A stretch of 64,000 bases of DNA from Stenotrophomonas sp. 24(2023) (GTDB taxonomy: Bacteria; Pseudomonadota; Gammaproteobacteria; Xanthomonadales; Xanthomonadaceae), in the NCBI RefSeq assembly GCF_030913365.1, contig NZ_CP133160.1, forward strand, positions 1,949,001 through 2,013,000, in the 5' to 3' direction. Positions 50,905 to 61,349 of the stretch are shown piece by piece. The notes beneath the pieces were generated by a model. The model saw only the letters and a program-made list of their open reading frames with translations, ran no database searches and had not been told where the DNA came from. A program made the position numbers and the translations under genes. Each line of letters starts with the position of its first letter. The first letter of the stretch is position 1.

Positions 50905-52815
50905 TCACTCCGGCCAGCGAGCCGCCGGTACCGGGCGCTGCTCGAGCGCGTTGGCGAATGCAGCATGACGCGCGTTCGCCCGTGACAGGGCGCGCACCAG
51001 AAAGAAGCCCTGCACCATGGCGAGCGCGGCTGCGCCGACAAGCCACACCCAATAGACCAGGCCGGCGAAGGCGCCGTTGGCGGGGCGTTCCCGGTCCACC
51101 TCAAGCCAGAGAGTGCGGCCGTCGCTGCTGCGGGATTGGAGTATTCCCGACCAGGTGGTCTGCCTGGCCGTGGTCACGGCCTCGCGCATTCTCTCCCAGT
51201 CCCTGCCGGCTACACCGGACGCGAGCGCGCCGGCATGAGACGGCTTCGCCCCCGCATCGACAAGCACGACGCCGCCGCGTTGCGCCACCAGCAGGCCAGG
51301 CGTTGCCGCTGCCCATGCAACCAGCACATGCGTGTTGGCGGCCTCTCTGAAGGTGTGCTGGATACCATTGACGGACTGCCGCGGAAGCACGGCCGTGTCG
51401 TCCTGGGGGAGCGTTGCCAGACGTGCGCGCAGCGACGCGCAGGCCGTCAGGCCATCTTCGCAGGCGGCATCCAGTTCCTGCCTGAGCGCGACCAGGCCGG
51501 AGACCGCCTGGTAGGCAGGAAAGGGACCATCGTCCCGGTGCCAGTGCACGCGCAGCGCATTGTCCGAGCCCAGTCGAAGGATGGAAGCCGCAACTGCCAA
51601 AGGGGGGACGTGCACGGGCGTCCCGGCCCAGCGAAGCCGAGTGCAGTCCGGAACGGCCAGCATGTACCCGCCATGCATCCGTGGCACCAGTTCGCACGTG
51701 GTGGTGGCGGTCACGCGCATGCCATCACCAACGGTGGGCGGAGTGTCCAGCAGTGTCGCCGGAAGCGCATCGCCTCGCAGCACCCCGGGGCCTGCCAGCT
51801 CCGCCGCACGTTGTGCCTGCACTTGGGGAGGATCACCTGACCAGAACACCAGCATCAGGGACGCCAGCGCGGTGATGAACATCAGCAGGTGGCGGACGAC
51901 AGGCACCGGCGGGAACCGCCGCAGATCGTCCTGCAGGCACCAGCCCGGCCCCAGCGACAGCAGGCGCCGGTCCAGCGCACAGACCTCCGCTTCAAGCCAG
52001 CGGCCGGGCTTGATTGCACCGGATAGCCCCCACACGGGATCGATCACCAGCCGCTGGTTGCTCCCCAGCAGCATCACGCGGTGGGTGTAAGTGGCCTCGC
52101 AGGGATCGACGATGTCCAGTGCACTGAGCCGTCCACGAACGCGCACGATGCGCTGCGGCGCGCGCGGGCCCACCTGCCTGCGCCGGTAGAGGAAGAACGC
52201 GGCCGCTGCCAGCGTCAGTCCCACGGCCAGTGCGTACCCGGTCCACCGGCCACCGTCCATCTGCGGCAGCACGCCACATGCCCCTGCCGCCAGCGCCAGT
52301 GTGGTTGCGGCCCACGGTGCCTTCGGCCGGCGGCGCTGAGCGCCTTCCTCTTCCGTCTCACAACGCTCGCTGATCTGTCTCGCGGCGGTCCGCAAGGTGC
52401 GTGTACCGGCGGTTGCGATTTCGAACGCGCCCATGCGAACGACAACCGCAAAGCCACGGCTCAGCACCACTTCGGCGCGGTTGGCGGGCCCGACATGTTC
52501 CAAGGCATTGAAAGGCAGCAGAATCCTGACACTGCCGATGCTGTGCCAGCCGGAGCTGACACCACGCATCCATATCCGGTGTTCCACGCACGGCCCTTCG
52601 AGGAGGTGTACCTCGGTGCCTGCGCCCAGATCCAGGCATGTGCGGAACGGCTCAAGTGCCGCGTTTTCCTCTTCGCTGAGCTCTCTGATCGGCGGCTGTC
52701 GTGAGAGCCTGTTGAGCGCGCAGCGCGCCTCGCATCGGGCGATGTGGTGGAGCAGCAGCGGAAGCGCGGCAAGCAGCATGAACAGAACGGCCACGATCTT
52801 CATGGGGGGCGGCAT
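50905..52815 (-). CDS. IgaA/UmoB-like inner-membrane protein
   Basis: 636 residues, about five transmembrane helices (KIVAVLFMLLAALPLLLHH; WAATTLALAAGACGVL; YALAVGLTLAAAAFFLY; VVRHLLMFITALASLMLVFW; YWVWLVGAAALAMVQGFFLV). Domain order and blocks match enterobacterial IgaA: RELSEEENAALEPF, RLLSLGPGWCLQDDLRRFP just before a helix, VGDGMRVTATTTCEL and DCTRLRWAGTPVHVP. IgaA restrains the Rcs phosphorelay, which I do not see here. ATG 52815 has AGGA five bases upstream; ATG 52803 is an alternative. Confidence 0.8.
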   Translation of the reverse strand: MPPPMKIVAVLFMLLAALPLLLHHIARCEARCALNRLSRQPPIRELSEEENAALEPFRTCLDLGAGTEVHLLEGPCVEHRIWMRGVSSGWHSIGSVRILLPFNALEHVGPANRAEVVLSRGFAVVVRMGAFEIATAGTRTLRTAARQISERCETEEEGAQRRRPKAPWAATTLALAAGACGVLPQMDGGRWTGYALAVGLTLAAAAFFLYRRRQVGPRAPQRIVRVRGRLSALDIVDPCEATYTHRVMLLGSNQRLVIDPVWGLSGAIKPGRWLEAEVCALDRRLLSLGPGWCLQDDLRRFPPVPVVRHLLMFITALASLMLVFWSGDPPQVQAQRAAELAGPGVLRGDALPATLLDTPPTVGDGMRVTATTTCELVPRMHGGYMLAVPDCTRLRWAGTPVHVPPLAVAASILRLGSDNALRVHWHRDDGPFPAYQAVSGLVALRQELDAACEDGLTACASLRARLATLPQDDTAVLPRQSVNGIQHTFREAANTHVLVAWAAATPGLLVAQRGGVVLVDAGAKPSHAGALASGVAGRDWERMREAVTTARQTTWSGILQSRSSDGRTLWLEVDRERPANGAFAGLVYWVWLVGAAALAMVQGFFLVRALSRANARHAAFANALEQRPVPAARWPE

Positions 52816-52945
52816 TACGTCCTGATGTGCGGGCCCGCCAGCCTGCACCGGAGGTGCCGCCCCGGGAATGCAATTTGTTGCGGATTCTGCCAGCGACCGT
52901 CCCGCCGCAGCGTAGGATGCTGACATCCATCCTCTGGTCGCCGCC

Positions 52946-53605
52946 GTGAACTCAAACACTCTTCTGCTCGCCCTGCTGCTTCCTGCATCGGCCATGGCCA
53001 GCGAACTGGCTGACGACGGCTCCTGCCGCAATGGGGCGTTTCCTTCCGCGCAATCGGATTTTGCCGTAGCCAAGGTGGTGGGCACCCAGCGCCTTTACCT
53101 GCTGGGTGATATGGACGGCTGCCCGGCCAAGGGCGAGCCGGCCTGCCGCCAGCGCAGCTACGTGGTGAGCGGCGATACGCTGGTGACTGGCCGCGACCTG
53201 GGCCCGTACCGCTGCGCGTTCTTCCCCAACAAGATGGGCGGCAGTGCCGGTTGGGTCGAGCGCAGCAAGCTGCAGCCGGTGGCACGCGTGACGCCGACGC
53301 TGCAGGGCTGGGCCGGTGACTGGAAGGATGGCGACAACGGGCTGAGTATCCGCGTGCGTGGCAACCAGCTGCAGGTTGAGGGCGATGCCTACTGGCCGTC
53401 GGCCAACCCGTCGCTGAAAGAGCGACCCGGTGGGCCGCACATCGGCGCGGTGAACGCCTCGGCCACGCCGCGTGGCAGCCAGGTGGATTTCGTCGAGGAC
53501 AGCTGCACGGTGCATGCGCAGTTGCTGGGCGACGTGCTGGTGGTGTCCGACAACAGCGAATGCGGTGGCATGAACGTGCGGTTCGACGGCGTGTACCGGA
53601 AGTAG
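52946..53605 (+). CDS. Exported protein of unknown function
   Basis: 219 residues from GTG 52946, divergent from the IgaA-like gene. Signal peptide cut near AMA-S. The mature protein has nine Cys, short repeats of small beta strands (GTQRLYLLGDMDGCP; CRQRSYVVSGDTLVTG; AGWVERSKLQPV), and a second half GWAGDWKDGDNGLSIRVRGN reminiscent of lysozyme-inhibitor or SH3-like folds. Periplasmic or secreted; role unknown. Its stop codon lies inside a SMAG repeat. Confidence 0.7.
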   Translation: MNSNTLLLALLLPASAMASELADDGSCRNGAFPSAQSDFAVAKVVGTQRLYLLGDMDGCPAKGEPACRQRSYVVSGDTLVTGRDLGPYRCAFFPNKMGGSAGWVERSKLQPVARVTPTLQGWAGDWKDGDNGLSIRVRGNQLQVEGDAYWPSANPSLKERPGGPHIGAVNASATPRGSQVDFVEDSCTVHAQLLGDVLVVSDNSECGGMNVRFDGVYRK

Positions 53606-53624
53606 ATCCACGCCATGCGTGGAT
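53602..53624 (+). repeat. SMAG-type REP palindrome overlapping a stop codon
   Basis: Same 23-base unit as at 10321. Its GTAG head supplies the TAG stop of the preceding gene, and the stem forms in the 3' end of that mRNA, between two convergent genes. Confidence 0.85.
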
Positions 53625-53640
53625 GCCTCATGGCAGGGGC

Positions 53641-55449
53641 TCAGCGCCGCCGTTCCAGCCACCACAGCAGCGACGCACACAGCACGAACGCCAGCCACCA
53701 CGGCCAGCGCGATCCGGGCACGGCCTGCATCACCGGTGTGCTGCCGGCGGTGGTGGTGGCCAAGGCCTGCGTGGTGGTATCGATCATCGCCTGCCGGTGC
53801 AGTGCCGGTGCGTCCTTCGGGTCGAACACATACCGCCAGGTGGTCGTATCACCCTGCTGCAGGCGCTGCCAGCCCGCCTCACGCGGCCACCAGCCGGCAC
53901 AGCGCAGGGACGATGACGCGCCATCAACCACCAGCGGCATGCCCGCACCGCTGGCATCGAATGCCTGCAGTGGCGCCTGCACGCCACACAGGACGACGCG
54001 CTCGCCCGCCCATGCCTGCGGTTGCGGTGACCACAGCCCGCCGGTGGCCGGCTGCGCACGTGCGAGGGCTGCGATCACGTCGCTCCACAGTTCGCCATGG
54101 CGATCATCGCGACCGGCCAGCACCCAGCGCCAGCTGTCGGTGATCGGCAGCAGGCCGATGCGGCCCTTGCCGGCGCTGCGCCAGCCACCCAGCGCCTTGC
54201 CTGTGTTGTCGAACAGCAGGGCGGTGCTGTCGGGGACCTGCAGGGCCAGCGCTTCCAGCGCGGGCAGCGCGGCACTGTGCGAGCTGCGGTCGGCCGCTTC
54301 GCCGTCGCCGGTCGGTAGCGTGCCGGCTGCGAGCGGGCCACGCCGTGCAGCGAGGACCGCGCTTTCACCGTCGCCGGGAAGTTCGAGCGAATGGCTGCTG
54401 CCGTCACCCTGTACTGGCAGCCCCAGGTCATGCAGGCGCTGGCGCGCATTGGCAGAAGGCGCGCCAGCGCTGCGCACCAGCACGCCCAGCCCATCGCGCA
54501 GCGCTTGGCGCACGGCGGCCAGCTGGCCTGTGCTCAAGGCCGCCAGGCTGCGCTCGTCCAGCAGCAGCAGGTCGCTGCGCGCCAGGGTTGCCGCATCGAG
54601 CGACACCACGCCATCGCCCACGCTGAGCCCGGCACCCGTATCGGCCTGCACCTGCACGCGGATGCCCGCATCGGCGGCCCAGCGCCGCAGGTACTTCAGT
54701 TCCGGTCCGGGTGCGCTGGCACGCACCAGCAGGCGCAACGGTGCCGCCGCCAGGGTCTGCTGGGGTACCGGCACGGTCTCCACCCCATGGCCCTCGGCGT
54801 CGAGCAGGCGCAGCCGGAATACGCTGCGGCCTTCGGCGCGGGCGATGCCGCTGAGCTGCACGTGGCCGTCCTTGGCAAGCGCCGCGCGATCGACCACGCT
54901 GTCGGCCGGATCGAGCAGTTCCGCCGTCGCCCTGGCGACGCCGCGCGCCTGTGCCTGCACCTCGAAGCGCGCACCCGGGGCGACGTCGGCCGGTGGCTGC
55001 AGTGCGACCCAGCCGCGTGGCGCGGGCGCTGCCTGCCAGCGCACCTCCGGCGGCAACATCGCGTCGCGATCGCGTGCGACCAGGCCGGCACCGACCAGGG
55101 TAAGCGTGGACGCCGGATGCTGGCGCAGCGCGGTGGCCAGATCGGGTACGCGCTGGCCACCGGGCACATCAGCCGCTTCGGGCAACAGCAGCAGTGGACC
55201 TGCGCTGGCCGGCAGCGTGCCGGACGTGTCGGCCTCGGCGCCAAGAACGACCAGGCCCGCGGCAGGGTGCTGATGGGCAGGGGGTACCAGGCAGAAGTAC
55301 AGCAGCGCGGCAGCGGCGATCTGCAGCGCGATGACGATCCAGCGGCGGCCTGGGTGCGTTGTGCTTCCACGCAGCTGGCGCACGCTGGCGATGACCACGA
55401 TCACCGCGAGTGCCAGCGCAATCCACAGGCTCGATCCGGAGGCGTTCAT
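53641..55449 (-). CDS. Membrane protein of the MoxR/BatA operon (glutamine-amidotransferase-like fold)
   Basis: 602 residues. Two transmembrane helices at the N-terminus (LWIALALAVIVVIASV; WIVIALQIAAAALLYF) and one at the very end (WWLAFVLCASLLWWLE), so the bulk is periplasmic. The middle has a Rossmann-like part with LLLLDERSLAALSTGQL and GLLPITDSWRWVLAG, found in BatA-associated proteins with a class I amidotransferase-like domain without catalytic residues. Last gene of the operon; its ATG overlaps the previous stop (ATGA). Confidence 0.7.
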   Translation of the reverse strand: MNASGSSLWIALALAVIVVIASVRQLRGSTTHPGRRWIVIALQIAAAALLYFCLVPPAHQHPAAGLVVLGAEADTSGTLPASAGPLLLLPEAADVPGGQRVPDLATALRQHPASTLTLVGAGLVARDRDAMLPPEVRWQAAPAPRGWVALQPPADVAPGARFEVQAQARGVARATAELLDPADSVVDRAALAKDGHVQLSGIARAEGRSVFRLRLLDAEGHGVETVPVPQQTLAAAPLRLLVRASAPGPELKYLRRWAADAGIRVQVQADTGAGLSVGDGVVSLDAATLARSDLLLLDERSLAALSTGQLAAVRQALRDGLGVLVRSAGAPSANARQRLHDLGLPVQGDGSSHSLELPGDGESAVLAARRGPLAAGTLPTGDGEAADRSSHSAALPALEALALQVPDSTALLFDNTGKALGGWRSAGKGRIGLLPITDSWRWVLAGRDDRHGELWSDVIAALARAQPATGGLWSPQPQAWAGERVVLCGVQAPLQAFDASGAGMPLVVDGASSSLRCAGWWPREAGWQRLQQGDTTTWRYVFDPKDAPALHRQAMIDTTTQALATTTAGSTPVMQAVPGSRWPWWLAFVLCASLLWWLERRR

Positions 55450-57623
55450 GGCTGCGCCTCCAGCGCGTCGAGATACCGCTGCCCCATCGCATCGGTCGTA
55501 CTGCGCCGCATCACCTGCGGCAACGGACGCTGCAGGGCGCGCCACAGCTGCGCGCGCAGGCGCTGGCGGCAGTCGCCGCAGTCGGGCTCGATACGCAGCT
55601 GCTCGATGGCGGCAGCCAGGTCCAGTGCGTCGGGCAGGTAGGCGGCATTGCGCTGTTGCCAGCCGGCAAGTGCATCGAGATCGGGAACGGCGCTGCCATC
55701 GCCGAGACGCTGCCAGGCCTCGACAATGGCCGGGTCCGGCGGCGTGCGCGCGGCCAACGGCAGTTCACGACTGGCCAACCCTGCGCGATCACCGCCGAGC
55801 CGGCGGCCTTCATCGATCGGCGGCAGTTCCGGCCCGACCCGGGCCAGGTAGATGCGCTCGGCCTGCTGCACCTGCTTGATGAAGCCCAGTGCCTTGTAGG
55901 CAAACGGCAGCGCCTGCTCCGGGTGGCCCTGGCGCAGCTCGCCTTCGGCCGACCACATCTGGTCCAGTGCGGCCTTCAGCGTGGCGCGGGTCTGCGGGTC
56001 GAGCAGGGTGGCGGCCTCGGCGTGGTCGTGGGTGTGGCCGTACTCGGAAAGCACATCGGTGGCGCTGCCGAACACCGGCGGGGCATCGGTACCGGCTGAA
56101 CCGCCATGGTCATGGCCATGGTCGTCGTGTGCACCGGCCTGCGCGCCGTGGTCGTGCCCGTGATCGTCGTCATGGTCGTGGTCGTGGTCGCCTGCAGCGG
56201 GTGCGTCGCTGGTGGGCAGGTCGCTGGTCGGTGGTGGCTTCGGTGCGCCTTCGCTTTCCTCGCCCAGGAACTGGCCGTAGCGCAGGCGCAGGATGCGCTG
56301 GTCGACGCCGATCGCATCGCTGCGCTTCACGAATGCATCGGCCGCCGTGCTGCGCCGCTGCCGGATGAGTGCTTCGGCATCGATGATGATCTGCCGCTGG
56401 CTGCGGAAGTAGGCTGGCAGGGTCTTCTTGATACGACCTTCCAGCTCCGCCCCGAGGGCCGCCTCGGTGGTCGGCAGGCGCAGGATCACGCTGCTGCTGC
56501 GCCCGGTCTGGGGTGTGGGTGCATGGTTGTCGCGCACTTCCAGCTGGGCGATCACATCGTTGCCGGGCTGCGCGCCCAGCGCGGCCAGGTCGAGGGTGTG
56601 GGCGAAACGGCGTGCGGTCGCGTCACCGCTGCCGGTGAGCGTGACGCTGCGCCGGACGAAGGTGATGTTCTCGCCGCTGCCCTGGGTGGTGGTGACCGAC
56701 AGGGTTGCCTGCGTGGCGACGCCGTAGTCGTCGGTCGCTTCGAAGCGCAGTGCCCATTGGCGTTGCCCGGGGCTGCCCAGCACCAGGCTGGCGCCGGGTT
56801 CCAGCACGCGCACGCTGGGCGCGCGGTCGGCCACCACATCCAGCCGGTACAGGCGGGTGCTGGCCAGGGCCGGCTCGCTCACCACGCGGTACAGGGTCGG
56901 CGCGCGCGCGGTGTCCTGTGCCTGCCATTGGCCGCCGTGCTCGCGCAGCGGCAACCGGCGACCATCGTGGAACTGCAGCCAGGCTTTGTCCGGTGTACGG
57001 TCGAAGCGCAATGACCAGGACAGCCGGCTGTCGGCGGCGACCTTGGCGTCCAGTGCGTTCTGGGTGAGCGTCGCGCGTCCGGTGTAGGCCGGTGCGTCGA
57101 TCTGCAGGCGGGCGGACTGCAGTTGCAGTGGACCGGCCACTGCGCCCGGCGCCGATGCTGCGGGCCTCGCCCCCACCGGGCTGCCGGTGCCGCGTGGCCC
57201 GCCCAGCGCGGACAGGGCGATGGCCAGGCCGGCGATCCAGCACAGCGCCAGTGCAGTGCGCGGCCAGCGTGGCCGCAGGTCCGGCATCGTGCGTTCCAGC
57301 GTGGCCAGCACATGCGCGCGCTGGCGCTGCTGCAGCGGATTGAGCGTGGTGATCCCGGCGAACAGCAGGTCGGCGCTGTCCTCGCTGGCGCCGCTGCCAT
57401 CGAGCCGACGCTGCAGCCACCGCCGGTCCAGCTGGCGGGCATGCGCAGTGGCCAGACCCGCGCAGGCGAGCAGGCTGACGGTGCCGACCACGCAGGCGGC
57501 ATCGAAGCCCGCCAGGCGCAGCGCCAACACGGTCGCAGCCAGTGCCCACGGCAGGCCCAGCAGCAGGGTGATGAGCGCGCGACGGCGTCGCGCGCGCTGC
57601 CAGGTGCGCTGAAGCGTGTTCAT
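55446..57623 (-). CDS. DUF4175-like membrane protein with a His/Asp-rich loop
   Basis: 725 residues. N-terminal double helix (ALITLLLGLPWALAATVLAL; ACVVGTVSLLACAGLATA), a third helix (TALALCWIAGLAIALSAL), a beta-sandwich region (RLQIDAPAYTGRATL ... ATDDYGVATQATL), then helices. Near residue 490 lies a strongly His/Asp-rich stretch (DHDHDHDDDHGHDHG, HDDHGHDHGG), likely a metal-binding linker. Starts and stops overlap both neighbours by 4 bases, as throughout this operon. Function unknown; envelope location expected. Confidence 0.7.
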   Translation of the reverse strand: MNTLQRTWQRARRRRALITLLLGLPWALAATVLALRLAGFDAACVVGTVSLLACAGLATAHARQLDRRWLQRRLDGSGASEDSADLLFAGITTLNPLQQRQRAHVLATLERTMPDLRPRWPRTALALCWIAGLAIALSALGGPRGTGSPVGARPAASAPGAVAGPLQLQSARLQIDAPAYTGRATLTQNALDAKVAADSRLSWSLRFDRTPDKAWLQFHDGRRLPLREHGGQWQAQDTARAPTLYRVVSEPALASTRLYRLDVVADRAPSVRVLEPGASLVLGSPGQRQWALRFEATDDYGVATQATLSVTTTQGSGENITFVRRSVTLTGSGDATARRFAHTLDLAALGAQPGNDVIAQLEVRDNHAPTPQTGRSSSVILRLPTTEAALGAELEGRIKKTLPAYFRSQRQIIIDAEALIRQRRSTAADAFVKRSDAIGVDQRILRLRYGQFLGEESEGAPKPPPTSDLPTSDAPAAGDHDHDHDDDHGHDHGAQAGAHDDHGHDHGGSAGTDAPPVFGSATDVLSEYGHTHDHAEAATLLDPQTRATLKAALDQMWSAEGELRQGHPEQALPFAYKALGFIKQVQQAERIYLARVGPELPPIDEGRRLGGDRAGLASRELPLAARTPPDPAIVEAWQRLGDGSAVPDLDALAGWQQRNAAYLPDALDLAAAIEQLRIEPDCGDCRQRLRAQLWRALQRPLPQVMRRSTTDAMGQRYLDALEAQP

Positions 57624-58741
57624 GCCGCCACCCGGCGCCGGGCACGGCTGGCCATCCAGCGTTCCAGGGCGAACAGCAGCACGATGGCCAGCAGCAACCA
57701 CGGGGTCGGCTCGCGTGGCGCGGCGGCGGTCACGGGCAGTACCGCCTGCTGCGGTGTCTGATCCCGCGCATCGCCCACACGCGGTGGCGCTGGCGGTTGC
57801 AGGGCCAGCAGCAGGGCCTGCGGCAAGCGGGCATCACGCAGCGCGCCGTTGTGGGCAGCGTCCCATTCGCCGGGCAGCGACAGCAGGCGGCCCTGGCCGA
57901 CGCGCTGCTGCCACAGCAGCGGTGCGCCCTCCGCACTTCGCAGTACCACAGTGGCGGCAGCATCAGGCCTGGCCGCCGTCATTACGCTGCCGCCGTCGTG
58001 CAGCCAGGCCTGCCATGCGGCCGGCAGTGCATCGCTACGGCCCCACACCGCAATCTCGCCGCGTGCGGGGGGCGTGTCGGTGGGCAGCTCGGCGGCGGCA
58101 GGCTGGGTGCTCCACGCACGCTGCAGGGCGCCGATCCAGTGCCGCGCGCTGGCCGGTGCCTCGGCATGCACGCGCAAGCGTGGCGGGGCCACTGTGGCCT
58201 GTGCACTGGCGAGTGTCATCGCATGCGCCTGCCACTGCACGGGACGCGACAGCTGCAGGCGTGCGCCATCGAGGCCAGGCAGCGGGTCGGGCACATGCAC
58301 GGTCAGCGCTGTGCCGGCTGGCAGCTGCGCGTCGAGTTCGCGCAGCAGGCTCGCAAGCGGCGCAGGTGTCGTGGGTGCAGGCTGCTCGACGGACGGGAAG
58401 CCGGGCGCCAGCCAATGCCAGTTGCGCTCTTCGCCGGTACCGCGCAGTGCGCGGGCATCCAGCCCGGGCGCGACCACGGTCCAGGCGCTGGGCGGTGCTG
58501 CGCTGCCGGTCAGCGCCGGGCGCGCCAGCAGCAGCGCCAACGCGGCCAACAACAGCAGGCGCACCAACAGCAGGGGCCAATCGTCGAAGCGGATGCGCTG
58601 GCGTGGCCGGATCCGTGCGCGCAGCCAGCGCAGCGCGGCGAAATCCAGCGGGGTATACGGATGGCGGCGGGCGAGATGGATCAGCAGCGGCAGCAGCCAG
58701 GCGGCGAGCGCGGCCAGGCCCAGCGGGAACAGCAGGTTCAT
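57620..58741 (-). CDS. BatA-like membrane protein
   Basis: 373 residues. The N-terminus MNLLFPLGLAALAAWLLPLLIHL with RLLLLAALALLLARP is the double-transmembrane BatA/aerotolerance domain. The remainder lacks a von Willebrand MIDAS and ends in a helix (PWLLLAIVLLFALERW) and basic tail. It accompanies MoxR and DUF58 proteins in many bacteria, where they form an envelope complex of uncertain purpose. Its ATG overlaps the DUF58 stop. Confidence 0.8.
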   Translation of the reverse strand: MNLLFPLGLAALAAWLLPLLIHLARRHPYTPLDFAALRWLRARIRPRQRIRFDDWPLLLVRLLLLAALALLLARPALTGSAAPPSAWTVVAPGLDARALRGTGEERNWHWLAPGFPSVEQPAPTTPAPLASLLRELDAQLPAGTALTVHVPDPLPGLDGARLQLSRPVQWQAHAMTLASAQATVAPPRLRVHAEAPASARHWIGALQRAWSTQPAAAELPTDTPPARGEIAVWGRSDALPAAWQAWLHDGGSVMTAARPDAAATVVLRSAEGAPLLWQQRVGQGRLLSLPGEWDAAHNGALRDARLPQALLLALQPPAPPRVGDARDQTPQQAVLPVTAAAPREPTPWLLLAIVLLFALERWMASRARRRVAA

Positions 58742-59634
58742 GCGCCGCTACCTCGGCCGAACAGCGCCTGCAGCGGCTGGTCCAGCGGCTGGTCGAGCCA
58801 ACCGGTGGCGCTGCCGATGCCGCTGGCCTGCAGCCGCGCCTGCAGCGCGGTGCGTGCGTCGGCAAAGCGTTGCAGGTAGTCGGCACGGATCGCCGCGCCA
58901 TCACCCTGCAGCTCCTCGCCGGTTTCCGGGTCGCGGAAGCGGTGGCCGGCATCGAACGGGAAGTCGCGCTCGTCGGCGGTCAGGATCTGCAGCAGTGCCA
59001 CCTCGCGACGCGCGCTGGCCAGTTGTTCCAGCAGCACGATGCCGGCCTCGTCGAAGCCGTCGCCGATCGCCAGCAGCAGGTCGCCCGGGCGCGCCCGTTC
59101 CCACAGCGGGCGCAGCCGATCAGCCGAAGGCCAACCGCCGCGCGCGTGCAGGGCCTGCAGTTGCAGGTGCACGCGGTCACGCTGGCGCGCGCCGTTCGCC
59201 GCGGGTACCAGCTGCAGGCCATCACCATTGATCGCCAGCAGGCCGAAACGGTCGCCCTGTTGCAGGGCCAGTTCGACCAGGCAGGCGGCCACGCCGCGCA
59301 TATGGTCCAGGCGCGTGCGTTGTGGCGCCGCGCGATCGGCCTGGTTGGCCGAAGCGGTGGCATCAAGCAGCAGCCAGACCGTGATCGGGCTTTCGCGTTC
59401 GGATTCGCGCACGAAGAAGCGGTCCGAGCGCGCGTACAGCTTCCAGTCGATCTGGCGCAGTTCGTCGCCGGGCTCATAGGCACGGTACTGGGCGAATTCC
59501 AGGCCAGCACCGCGGCTGCGGCTGGCGTGCTGGCCGATACCACTGGCGCCGCTGGCCTGGCGCGGCCGCAACCGCAGCAGGCGCAGGCGCGCACGCAGTT
59601 CCGGTGGCAGGGTCAGCGGGGTACCTGCGTTCAC
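58738..59634 (-). CDS. DUF58 protein (vWA-like, MoxR partner)
   Basis: 298 residues. The DUF58 hallmark is complete: EFAQYRAYEPGDELRQIDWKLYARSDRFFVRE, followed by the vWA-like strand VWLLLDATASAN and a late GDLLLAIGDGFDE. GTG 59634 is chosen, 7 bases after the moxR stop, so that the protein begins with the usual LPPELRARLRLL. Cytosolic, thought to work as substrate or adaptor of the MoxR ATPase. Confidence 0.9.
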   Translation of the reverse strand: MNAGTPLTLPPELRARLRLLRLRPRQASGASGIGQHASRSRGAGLEFAQYRAYEPGDELRQIDWKLYARSDRFFVRESERESPITVWLLLDATASANQADRAAPQRTRLDHMRGVAACLVELALQQGDRFGLLAINGDGLQLVPAANGARQRDRVHLQLQALHARGGWPSADRLRPLWERARPGDLLLAIGDGFDEAGIVLLEQLASARREVALLQILTADERDFPFDAGHRFRDPETGEELQGDGAAIRADYLQRFADARTALQARLQASGIGSATGWLDQPLDQPLQALFGRGSGA

Positions 59635-59641
59635 GCGTGGA

Positions 59642-60625
<984 letters not shown>

Positions 60626-60641
60626 GGGCGTGCAGGTCCTA

Positions 60642-61349
60642 TCAATTGTTCAACGCGTACATCACGATGTTGACGCCGAAGCGGGTGTTGTCTTCGGCCA
60701 GGAAACGCTTGTTGCGCCAGTCGTAGTCCCACTCGCAGCCGTAGTCCTTGTTGCTGTAGAGCAGGCCCAGGCGGCCATCGACCTCGATGCCCTTGAGGTA
60801 ATCGTGCACCAGGTCATCTCCCCAGCCGTTGAGTTCGAAGCTGGTGGCCGGCGGGCCATCGGGGAAGCGGAAGAAGCTGCGGTACAGCGGGTGGCTGTTG
60901 GGCAGCTTCTGCAGTGCCTTCGGGCCGAACAGGCGCCCCATCTGCGCTTCGAACGAGGTGGCGAACAGGCCGTCGATGTCATGGTTGCAGTCATCGACGA
61001 AGACGAAGCCACCGTTGCGCACGTAGCGCACGAAGTTCTGCCGCTCGGCAGCGTTGAATTCCACCAGCGTGTGCCCGGCCAGGTAGCAGAACGGGGCTTC
61101 CAGCATGCGTGGGTCGGCCAGGGCCACCACGTGCTCCTGCGGGTCCACCCGCAGCGCGGTGTAATCGATCAGCGAGGTGATCAGGTTCGACGGCATGCGG
61201 GCGTCCACGTCCCAGTCGCCCGAGTCGTACTGCAGCCGCGTGAACCAGAAGTCGTAGCGCGAACTGCGCGGGCCTGCCTGGGCCCAGGCTGGCAGTGCCG
61301 CCGCCGAAGCAGCGGCCGCCAGCCAGCGCAGGCAGGCCCGGCGGTCCAT
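60642..61349 (-). CDS. DUF4159 protein with N-terminal signal
   Basis: 235 residues. MDRRACLRWLAAAASAAALP resembles a Tat or Sec signal (RR then hydrophobic core), cut near AQA. The domain continues FWFTRLQYDSGDWDVDARMP, FCYLAGHTLVEF, GGFVFVDDCNHD and ELNGWGDDLVHDYLKGIEV. DUF4159 has an amidotransferase-like fold without the catalytic Cys and is a standard member of MoxR operons. Its ATG overlaps the stop of the PmbA gene (TGATG). Confidence 0.88.
   Translation of the reverse strand: MDRRACLRWLAAAASAAALPAWAQAGPRSSRYDFWFTRLQYDSGDWDVDARMPSNLITSLIDYTALRVDPQEHVVALADPRMLEAPFCYLAGHTLVEFNAAERQNFVRYVRNGGFVFVDDCNHDIDGLFATSFEAQMGRLFGPKALQKLPNSHPLYRSFFRFPDGPPATSFELNGWGDDLVHDYLKGIEVDGRLGLLYSNKDYGCEWDYDWRNKRFLAEDNTRFGVNIVMYALNN

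Noticed and set aside
55980..57014. Plus-strand frames opposite the DUF4175-like gene with hydrophobic Val-rich stretches
   Set aside because: The Val-rich part is just the complement of the His/Asp-rich codons on the other strand.
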